The notes beneath the pieces are model-generated. The model had not been told where the DNA came from. It saw only the letters and a list, made by a program, of their open reading frames with translations, and did no database searches. A stretch of 64,000 nucleotides of DNA from an uncultured Bacteroidales bacterium (lineage in GTDB: Bacteria; Bacteroidota; Bacteroidia; Bacteroidales; Bacteroidaceae), in NCBI GenBank assembly GCA_902800305.1, contig CADCDP010000016.1:1-64000 (forward strand), given 5' to 3'. Each line of letters starts with the position of its first letter. The stretch's first letter is position 1. The position numbers were made by a program, and so were the translations under genes. Shown here piece after piece: positions 58,601 through 64,000 of the stretch.

Positions 58601-59520
58601 TTCGGATAGCTGTGAGGCTGGCTTGGAGCCACCCCATTGCGTGGGTAGCTGGTCATATACACAGCCGTACCGGCGATGGGCCATGAGCCGCCACCACCAC
58701 CCATACGGTCGCGGATTTCACCACCCGTACCTGTAGCAGCACCGTTGAAGGGTTCCACCGTCGTGGGGAAGTTATGCGTTTCAGCCTTCAGCGAGATGAC
58801 GGACTCGATGTCCTTCACTTCGAAGTAGTCGCTGGTGGAATGGTCGGCAGGAGCAAACTGCTCCACCACGGGACCCTGGCTGAACGCCACATTGTCCTTG
58901 TATGCTGAGAGAATCTTGTTCGGATTCTCCTGCGTGGTCTTCTTAATCATCTGGAAGAGCGAGCTTTCCTTCTCTTCGCCGTCGATGATGAACGTGCCAC
59001 CGAAAATCTTGTGGCGGCAATGCTCAGAGTTAATCTGTGCGAAACCGAACACCTCGCTGTCCGTCAGCTTTCTGCCCAACTGACCCTCCACCTTGTGCAG
59101 GTACTCAATCTCTTCGGGCGAGAGTGCCAACCCCTCCTGTTCATTATATTCCTCCAAATTCTCGACATGCAGAATCGGAGCAGGTTCGATGTTGACCGTG
59201 AAAATATCTTGATTCAAACCCTTGTACATACGTTGCAGCATCGGGTCATGCTCTGCGTCCTCGCCATCAACAGGGAAATATTCCTCGATACGTTGAATGC
59301 CTTGAATGGCCATGTTCTGTGTGATTTCCACAGCGTTCGTACTCCACGGCGTAATCATTTCACGGCGTGGCCCCACAAAATAGCCCTTCAAATTGTCTTC
59401 GTTTTCGGGTTGAGCTTCGCCATACAACCAGCAAAGCTCACGAATTTCATCAGCCGACAGGTCATGATTCGCTTGGGTAGCTATCACGCTCCGGGCTGGT
59501 GTTCTAAAAAAATAAATCAT
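55693..59520 (-). CDS. purL: Phosphoribosylformylglycinamidine synthase
   Basis: A 1275-residue large-form PurL, the fourth step of purine synthesis, converting FGAR, glutamine and ATP to FGAM. The N-terminal PurS-like and linker domains are followed by the two ATP-grasp-like halves: SEHCRHKIFGGTFIIDGEEK, ETHNFPTTVEPFNGAATGTG, GGGDNYRIGLGG-like VVGGDNYRIGLGGGSVSSVD, and LPIGDQTLSSKEIIA. The C-terminal glutaminase has GGFSNSDVLGSAKGW, SLGICNGCQLMVELGL (nucleophile Cys) and a final AIFPWQQANYPAE. The length is normal for the fused form. The promoter box lies at 59546. Confidence 0.97.
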   Translation of the reverse strand: MIYFFRTPARSVIATQANHDLSADEIRELCWLYGEAQPENEDNLKGYFVGPRREMITPWSTNAVEITQNMAIQGIQRIEEYFPVDGEDAEHDPMLQRMYKGLNQDIFTVNIEPAPILHVENLEEYNEQEGLALSPEEIEYLHKVEGQLGRKLTDSEVFGFAQINSEHCRHKIFGGTFIIDGEEKESSLFQMIKKTTQENPNKILSAYKDNVAFSQGPVVEQFAPADHSTSDYFEVKDIESVISLKAETHNFPTTVEPFNGAATGTGGEIRDRMGGGGGSWPIAGTAVYMTSYPRNGVAPSQPHSYPKWTKSDKEGDIRPWEEVLPIRKWLYQTPEQILIKASNGASDFGNKFGQPLICGSVLTFEHEETQVFAGKPQSTNPSEGEKVVEQYGYDKVIMLAGGVGYGTKRDCLKGTPEKGNKIVVVGGDNYRIGLGGGSVSSVDTGRYSSGIELNAVQRANPEMQKRANNLVRALCEEEVNPVVSIHDHGSAGHVNCLSELVEECGGLIDMTKLPIGDQTLSSKEIIANESQERMGLLIDEKHIDHVRKIAERERAPLYVVGETTGDAHFAFEQGDGVRPFDLDVAQMFGHSPKTVMTDETVVRKYEDVTYSYKDIETYLENVLQLEAVACKDWLTNKVDRSVTGKIARQQCQGEIQLPLSDCGVVALDYRGEKGIATAIGHAPQAGLADPAAGSVLSVAESLTNLVWAPMAEGLDSVSLSANWMWPCRSQKGEDARLYEGVQALSDFCCALQVNVPTGKDSLSMTQKYPDGSKIISPGTVIVSSGGEVSDVKKVVSPVMVNDKDSVFYHIDFSFDTLKLGGSAFAQSLGKVGSDVPTVKNPEYFRDAFLAVQELVKEELLLAGHDISAGGLITTLLEMTFANQKGGIKVNLNGIVENDPVKLLFAENPGVVIQVKNADKKEVENLLNKAGVGFVEIGQPIEERQIVVKKGGRNRYFDIDRLRDIWYSTSYRLDTKQSFNGMAKERFENYKKQPIEHKFPASFTGKLEQYGISADRRERTGIKAAIIREKGTNGEREMAYSLYLAGFDVKDVMMTDLVSGRETLEDINMIVFCGGFSNSDVLGSAKGWAGAFLFNPKAKAALDAFYAREDTLSLGICNGCQLMVELGLINNNHAVTDAKDYAQMLHNVSHKFESEFVTLQIPENKSVMFGSLSGSKLGLWVAHGEGNFRLPKAESEYSIVAKYNYSGYPGNPNGSTYDVAGIASADGRHLAMMPHLERAIFPWQQANYPAERKADEVTPWIEAFVNARKWVEEKKG

Positions 59521-59545
59521 AATGCTTAGGAAATATATTGACGTG

Positions 59546-59553
59546 CAAAGGTA
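59546..59553 (-). promoter_or_regulatory. -7 box of purL
   Basis: Minus-strand CGTACCTTTGCA, with TACCTTTG 26 bases before the purL start codon. Confidence 0.55.
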
Positions 59554-59599
59554 CGACTTTTTCCTCGAACAATCCGTACAAACACCACCTAACTTACAT

Positions 59600-59932
59600 T
59601 ATTTATTAAAAAAAACCTCACCAACCCCTCCTTTTGCCTCATCACCCCTCCTCTTCTTTCCCGTCTGTTCGTGCTCGGCGGTTTTCCCGCCGAGTCCCCT
59701 TTCCCCCTCCGCGCCCGCCCTGCGCCCATCCTTCCTCATCCCCTGTCCATCACCTATCTTTTCCCCCGCCTATCTCTTATCTCATCCCCTCCCCGCCTCA
59801 TCCCCCTCTTCTCCCATTCTCCTTTACCACCCATTCCCTCCCTTCCTCCTCCGCCCCCTCCATTCCCCGCCTCCCTTCCGCCAGTTTTCCCTACTTTTCC
59901 TTTTTTCTGCCCCTGTCCCTCTCTTCATTTGT
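59600..59932. repeat. Long pyrimidine tract with embedded hairpin
   Basis: About 330 bp of the plus strand are roughly nine-tenths C and T, with no gene in either direction that looks real. One hairpin interrupts it: CTCGGCGG/CCGCCGAG (59674-59681 and 59687-59694, 5-base loop). The tract lies between the divergent purL and fimbrial promoters. Confidence 0.65.
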
Positions 59933-59974
59933 AAAAAAGTGTTAAATGTTTCCTCCCTGTAACACTTTTTTACA
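59930..59974. promoter_or_regulatory. Perfect 15-bp inverted repeat upstream of fimbrial promoter
   Basis: TGTAAAAAAGTGTTA (59930-59944) is exactly mirrored at 59960-59974 with a 15-base spacer. The half-site spacing of 30 bp (centre to centre) suits a dimeric regulator. As RNA it would also make a hairpin. It ends about 30 bases before the -7 box at 60006. Confidence 0.55.
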
Positions 59975-60005
59975 GTTTTGCCCCCTTTGTTTCATCCACA
60001 AATTG

Positions 60006-60013
60006 TAATTTTG
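60006..60013 (+). promoter_or_regulatory. -7 box of fimbrial operon
   Basis: TAATTTTG, with TTTG at 59986-59989 as the nearest -33 candidate (16-base gap, shorter than usual). The start codon of the first gene is at 60078. Confidence 0.5.
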
Positions 60014-60077
60014 TAAACTTAACTTCGTCCTCAAAAAGCTAAGATTCAAGATGAAGATATGAGATAAAGAAAAAATT

Positions 60078-61808
60078 ATGATGAGAATTATCAGTTTGGT
60101 CGTATGTATGCTTACTGTAACTTGTGTTACTAAAGCGCAAGACACAATAGTCATAAACAATACAAAACTGGTACGTGTGGGGGATTCGGTGCAACTGGCG
60201 ATGCGCATCGACATGAAACAAAACAAGGTGGGCCGTCGGGAAATCGTCCTGATTGAACCTATCGTCGAAACAAAGTCCTCGGCAGTCATTCTGCCATCCA
60301 TCGGCATCTACGGACGCGACCCGTATTACTACTACATCCGGTCGGGCAACAACTGGCTGCAACCAGGAGAGAAGGACATGATGCTGAGAGCCAAAAAGGT
60401 GGAGCAACCCATCGACTACGTGGCAACCATGCTGTATGAAACATGGATGGACACAGCAAGGGTGAACATCACCATCAGCAGCAACCACTACTGCGAAGGC
60501 TCAACGGAACTCTCGGGATTCACCGTCTATACGGCAAAACCACAAATCGTGCAAGGCGGTTCGTATGTAGAGACCCAACAACAGTCGAAAAAAGGAACAG
60601 CATACATCGACTATGTGGTCAACATCACAGAAATCAACCCGAACTACCACAACAACGCCCGAGAACTGAGGAAAATCGGGCAGACCATCGACTCCGTGAG
60701 GACTGACGCAGCCAACACTATCAACGACATCACCATCAAGGGATATGCGTCGCCTGAAGGACCTTACGACAACAACGTGCGACTGGCAAAAGGAAGAAGC
60801 GAAAGCCTCACACGCCACATCGCCGAAACATATAACATACCGAAAGAGCTGATGCGCACAGACTACCAGCCAGAGGACTGGGAAGGACTGTACAAAAGCG
60901 TGAAGGAATCCAACCTGCCACACAAGGCAGAAATCCTCGCACTCATTGACGACCCGACGTTCAACGACGACCTCGATGCCAAGTTGCAGCTCATCAAAGA
61001 CAGGTTTCCGAAGGACTACCAGTACATCCTCAAGAACATCATGCCGTACTTGCGCCACTCCGACTACACCATCAACTACGAGAGGCACACCACCAGCACG
61101 ATGACGGAAAAGCCAGACACGCTCTGGAGCATCCCCAACGGAGGACAACTGCTGCCACCCACCCAAGCAAGGCTCAAGCCCTTCCGTCCCATCTTCGCCC
61201 TGAAGACCAACATGCTCTTCGATGCGATAATAACTCCCAACTTCGAGATAGAAGTGCCGTTCGGACGAAAGCGCAACTGGAGCATCATGGTGGAAGACTG
61301 GTTCCCTTGGTGGCTTTTCGACAAGAACTCCCAAGGTGACTCCAACCCCTACAAATGGCTCGGAGTGCCTTACAAGAACAAAGGTGACAAATCCTTCAGA
61401 AAAGCCTATGAACTCTGGGTGATCGGAGTGGAACTCCGCCGATGGCTGAACCGCTGCCCCGAACAGAACCCACTCATGACAGGTCATTTCATCGGGCTTT
61501 ATGCCGCCAGCGGAAAATACGACCTCGAACGCAAAAGCGTGGGCGACCAAGGAGAATTTCAGAGCTACGGCATCACATGGGGCTACTCATGGCTGCTCGG
61601 ACGCCGATGGAACCTCGAATTTTCAGTCAGTGCTGGTGTCCTGTGGGGACCACAACGACACTATCACGGCGAATTTGACGATACACACCTCATCTGGAAA
61701 GAAAACCGAAACTTTACCTACTGGGGTCCAACTAAACTCAAACTTTCTATCGTGTGGCTCTGGGGCAACTCGCTACCCCGACACAGAAAGGAGGTGCGAG
61801 ATGAATAA
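60078..61808 (+). CDS. Fimbrial-locus outer-membrane protein (DUF3868/OmpA-like/DUF3575)
   Basis: A 576-residue exported protein with signal peptide up to TCVTKAQ. Three regions are visible: an N-terminal DUF3868-like beta domain (VRVGDSVQLAMRIDMKQNKV), an OmpA-like middle (DITIKGYASPEGPYDNNVRL, AKGRSESLTRHI), and a C-terminal DUF3575-like barrel (ALKTNMLFDAIITPNFEIEV, GIYAASGKYDLE-like GLYAASGKYDLERK, YGITWGYSWLLGRRWNLEFS). This order occurs at the head of Bacteroidota type V pilus operons, and the next gene (DUF5119) confirms it. It probably anchors or assembles the pilus at the outer membrane. Confidence 0.88.
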   Translation: MMRIISLVVCMLTVTCVTKAQDTIVINNTKLVRVGDSVQLAMRIDMKQNKVGRREIVLIEPIVETKSSAVILPSIGIYGRDPYYYYIRSGNNWLQPGEKDMMLRAKKVEQPIDYVATMLYETWMDTARVNITISSNHYCEGSTELSGFTVYTAKPQIVQGGSYVETQQQSKKGTAYIDYVVNITEINPNYHNNARELRKIGQTIDSVRTDAANTINDITIKGYASPEGPYDNNVRLAKGRSESLTRHIAETYNIPKELMRTDYQPEDWEGLYKSVKESNLPHKAEILALIDDPTFNDDLDAKLQLIKDRFPKDYQYILKNIMPYLRHSDYTINYERHTTSTMTEKPDTLWSIPNGGQLLPPTQARLKPFRPIFALKTNMLFDAIITPNFEIEVPFGRKRNWSIMVEDWFPWWLFDKNSQGDSNPYKWLGVPYKNKGDKSFRKAYELWVIGVELRRWLNRCPEQNPLMTGHFIGLYAASGKYDLERKSVGDQGEFQSYGITWGYSWLLGRRWNLEFSVSAGVLWGPQRHYHGEFDDTHLIWKENRNFTYWGPTKLKLSIVWLWGNSLPRHRKEVRDE

Positions 61809-62907
61809 GCGCTCTTTGACAAACAACACCCTCTCCTTCCCATCCAGGCTCTTGGCCGTGGTTGCTTTAGTATTCCTCCTCTCCTCCTGCGAGCGCCGCC
61901 CCCTCGAAGTCTATTACGAGCCAGCAGCACTCATCAGAGTGGAACTCGACTGGATAGACCATTTCGGAATGCGACCCAACGGTATGCTGATGCTCATCTA
62001 CGACGAAAACGACTCCATCACCAAAGCCGTCGGACCCGTCAACGAAGTCGATGCCCAGACACTTACCCTCGGAGTGGGAAACTACAAGCTCATCTTCTGC
62101 AGCTACCCCGACGAAGGAACCTTCAACTTCCAGCGATTGAGCAATCACTACTACGCCAACGCGCGTTCCGTCAAGTTGCGGGGACACACCTACGATTATT
62201 GGGAAACCGAGATTGCTGACGAGGGTCCCGAACCCATCGGAGCAGCTGTCGATACCATCACCATCACACCAGAAATGGTGAACCACGACCTCAAGTTCAT
62301 CGACTACAGGGATAGAGACAACTTTGGTGCAGACACCTCAATATACGTCTTTCACGAAGTGCCAGACCCCATGACCGTCACGCTCTTCATCAAGGCGAAG
62401 GTGAAACGTCGGCAGAGCATCAAAACCATAGACGCAGCCATCAGCGGAATGGCAGACGGGTTCTACCTCAGCCGAATCGACCGCACTACCGAACGAGCAA
62501 CCCTCTTCCTCCCCAACGAGAACTGGCACAAAGAGAAATTCGGAGCCGAAATCGATAGCATGGGCTTCATCTACACACAGATTTCCTCCTTCGGACTCCC
62601 ACACGGGAAGGAACTCCTCGCCGAGCGAGACAGCGCAGACAACGTGCTCACCTTCCACATCCTAATGACCAACGACAGCATACAGGACGTATCCTTCAAC
62701 GTAGGGAAAGAGATACGCTACATCACACCCACAGGACGGGAAGCCCAGATACGCAACCGACAAGACCTCCACGACCTCAAGCTCGAACTCGACCTATCTG
62801 AAATCATCGTCATGCCTCCCACACCGCCCACCCGTACCGGCCAAGGCTTCGATGCCGTAGTAGATGAATGGGACGACGGAGGCACATTCGAACTCGGAGG
62901 TTTCTAA
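61801..62907 (+). CDS. Fimbrial-locus lipoprotein (DUF5119)
   Basis: A 368-residue lipoprotein starting MNKRSLTNNTLSFPS, with lipobox FLLSSC. The start at 61801 overlaps the preceding stop by eight bases. The family pattern includes RRPLEVYYEPAALIRVELDW, a central YANARSVKLRGHTYDYWETE and HEVPDPMTVTLFIKAKVKRR. DUF5119 proteins accompany fimbrillin genes in Bacteroidota; their precise role in pilus assembly is not established. The following two genes (MNT/HEPN) separate it from the fimbrillin gene. Confidence 0.88.
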   Translation: MNKRSLTNNTLSFPSRLLAVVALVFLLSSCERRPLEVYYEPAALIRVELDWIDHFGMRPNGMLMLIYDENDSITKAVGPVNEVDAQTLTLGVGNYKLIFCSYPDEGTFNFQRLSNHYYANARSVKLRGHTYDYWETEIADEGPEPIGAAVDTITITPEMVNHDLKFIDYRDRDNFGADTSIYVFHEVPDPMTVTLFIKAKVKRRQSIKTIDAAISGMADGFYLSRIDRTTERATLFLPNENWHKEKFGAEIDSMGFIYTQISSFGLPHGKELLAERDSADNVLTFHILMTNDSIQDVSFNVGKEIRYITPTGREAQIRNRQDLHDLKLELDLSEIIVMPPTPPTRTGQGFDAVVDEWDDGGTFELGGF

Positions 62908-62962
62908 TCCTTCTCCCCAAAATTCAATAATATCCACAACAAATAGCAACAAAACTAACTCA

Positions 62963-63283
62963 ATGATAAAACCAACCGATAAACCCATCCTTGACCTCAT
63001 ACGGAATACCATCCGAGAGCAAGAGCCTACTGCAGAGATTATCCTCTACGGTAGCCGAGCACGTGGCGATGCACGCCCTGACTCCGATTGGGATGTGCTG
63101 GTGATTGTGGACAAACCACACCTAAATCTAAAAGAACGTGGCACTTTTGACTACGACCTCTGGGAGAAAGGGTTGGATATTGGAACAGAAATCAACACTC
63201 GTACATATACCAAGAAAGAATGGGAAAACGCGCCCAAAACCCTCTTTAAGTATTTTGTACAGAATGAAGGAATAAGATTATGA
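62963..63283 (+). CDS. MNT-type nucleotidyltransferase (antitoxin-like)
   Basis: A 106-residue minimal nucleotidyltransferase. The start at 62963 is chosen because MIKPTDKPILDLIRN precedes the domain closely. The catalytic signature IILYGSRARGDARPDSDWDV has the Gly-Ser and the Asp-x-Asp pair expected for activity. It overlaps the HEPN gene by ATGA. In type VII toxin-antitoxin pairs (MntA-HepT) the transferase adds AMP to the HEPN toxin and inactivates it. That is established for the family and inferred here. Confidence 0.9.
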   Translation: MIKPTDKPILDLIRNTIREQEPTAEIILYGSRARGDARPDSDWDVLVIVDKPHLNLKERGTFDYDLWEKGLDIGTEINTRTYTKKEWENAPKTLFKYFVQNEGIRL

Positions 63284-63687
63284 GTTTAGACCAAGAGACA
63301 AGGATCAACACCGTGCTCTACAGGATAGAGAAAGCACAGGCTACATGGGATGATGCTATGGTCGCTATTGAACACAAAAGGTGGAACATGGCGACAAATA
63401 GACTCTACTATGCTGTATTCCATGCCGCATCTGCCTTGTTGATATCCAAGAACATCGTTGCAAACACCCATAGAGGATTTCTCTCCCAAATAAGTTTGCA
63501 TCTTGTCAAAGCTGAAGTCATAACAAAAGAAGAGGGAAGGCTAATTAGACGTCTCTTTGAATTGCGACATGAAGATGATTACGAAGACTTTATTGATACA
63601 GAAGAAGAGGAAATCAAAGAGATTACACCCCAAGTCCGCCAACTCCTTGACAAGTTCATTAGACTTAATACACTATACCAACTCTAA
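63280..63687 (+). CDS. HEPN-domain protein (toxin-like partner)
   Basis: A 135-residue all-helical HEPN protein with the family phrases AIEHKRWNMATNRLYYAVFH, AASALLISKNIVANTHRGFL and RRLFELRHEDDYEDF. The classical RNase motif R-x4-6-H is not clear; the Arg-x2-x-Asp-Tyr pattern near residue 105 belongs to the branch of HEPN proteins with RxxxDY-like motifs. It might therefore be a toxin with altered chemistry, or a non-toxic partner. It starts within the MNT stop codon and ends 53 bp before the fimbrillin start. Confidence 0.88.
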   Translation: MSLDQETRINTVLYRIEKAQATWDDAMVAIEHKRWNMATNRLYYAVFHAASALLISKNIVANTHRGFLSQISLHLVKAEVITKEEGRLIRRLFELRHEDDYEDFIDTEEEEIKEITPQVRQLLDKFIRLNTLYQL

Positions 63688-63740
63688 CCTCTAACATAAA
63701 AACCAATAACAATTATTAATAACCTAAAAATTAACCAATT

Positions 63741-64000
63741 ATGAAAAAATTCTTTCACTTTTTCAGTTGGCCGCTCACAGCCCTCATCGTAGGTCTGTCG
63801 GTAGCGGCATGTACCGATAAGGAGACCATAGATGGTCTGCCCATCGGTTCAACAGGGACACCTGAAAACGCCCTGTCGTTCTCCACTTATATGGGTGGAA
63901 ACCTGAAGGAAACACGTGCAGGTGCTACAGGCAGCATTAACACGGAAGTACTAAAAGGTACAGAATATGGCTTTGGCGTGTTCGGTTACTATACAGGTAC
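63741..64000 (+). CDS. Fimbrillin-family lipoprotein (partial, 5' end)
   Basis: The first 86 codons of a lipoprotein, cut by the window edge. The leader MKKFFHFFSWPLTALIVGLS ends in the lipobox VAAC. The mature part, with ALSFSTYMGGNLKETRAGAT, GSINTEVLKGTEYGFGVFGY, matches the opening of fimbrillin-family (Mfa-like) pilins, which are exported as lipoproteins and trimmed by an arginine gingipain-like protease before assembly; a TRAG site at about residue 60 fits. It is the presumed structural subunit of the operon that starts at 60078. Confidence 0.85.
   Translation, partial: MKKFFHFFSWPLTALIVGLSVAACTDKETIDGLPIGSTGTPENALSFSTYMGGNLKETRAGATGSINTEVLKGTEYGFGVFGYYTG

Noticed and set aside
59634..59962. 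Proline/serine-rich open frames in the pyrimidine tract
   Set aside because: All three plus-strand frames are open simply because the tract is C/T-rich; no start site, domain or codon pattern supports a gene.
60006..60013. Invertible promoter of the Mpi type for the fimbrial operon
   Set aside because: The 15-bp inverted repeat lies entirely to one side of the promoter instead of flanking it, so inversion would not flip the promoter.

Overview
The window looks like a chromosomal segment of a saccharolytic Bacteroidota, most likely Prevotellaceae. Supporting signs are -7 boxes of the TAnnTTTG type (usually ending CGTACCTTTGCA) before many genes, secreted glycosidases with the short C-terminal tail typical of the group, DUF3868/DUF5119/fimbrillin pilus genes, a BspA-type leucine-rich-repeat fragment, and chromate transporter genes split into two halves. 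I see no rRNA, tRNA, CRISPR array, insertion sequence or transposase.

Layout. 1-1250: start of a lipoprotein gene (cut by the window edge), an array of five 23-bp repeats, and a collapsed AlbA_2-type gene. 1245-11141: a five-gene minus-strand hemicellulase operon (GH5, GH97, GH31, GH43, GH43) without SusC/SusD partners. 11.5-18.4 kb: PadR/PspC pair, rdgB, an Lrp-type regulator, a GH16 glucanase gene broken by an amber codon, and metG. 18.7-27.4 kb: a large secreted multi-module protein, a repeat-rich accessory stretch, an outer-membrane beta-barrel protein and a 5'-truncated BspA fragment. 27.6-32.6 kb: xylan genes (esterase fusion and GH3). 33.3-42.3 kb: glutaminyl cyclase-like lipoprotein, SufE-like protein and ABC exporter on plus, then leuS-yitT-thioesterase-dprA on minus. 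42.5-47.1 kb: a partly AT-rich accessory island (BRO-like, shortened RhuM, DinD fragment, a large unknown gene, GIY-YIG nuclease) bounded by 98-bp inverted copies of the same promoter sequence. 47.5-59.5 kb: FKBP, a C26-M19 peptidase fusion, DEAD-box helicase, PfkB kinase, M16 peptidase, split chromate transporter, purL. 60-64 kb: a fimbrial operon interrupted by an MNT/HEPN gene pair and running off the right edge.

The most unusual feature is not a gene. Intergenic spaces repeatedly hold long palindromes whose arms are short tandem repeats of 7-9 bp. The arm sequence differs between elements, yet the two arms of each element stay complementary. Four share a core (GCTAACGCGGTG ... CCGCATGG) and their right arm reaches a stop codon; a fifth, partly matching one sits in frame inside the C26-M19 fusion gene. 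A 9-bp repeat likewise sits in frame inside the M16 peptidase gene. Promoter-containing repeats are also shuffled among leuS, the FKBP gene and the glutaminyl cyclase gene.

Functionally, the two glycan loci would act on matrix polysaccharides. GH5 with a BoGH31A-like alpha-xylosidase and GH43 enzymes suggests xyloglucan or a mixed hemicellulose; the esterase fusion plus GH3 suggests acetylated or feruloylated xylan. The rest is mainly housekeeping.
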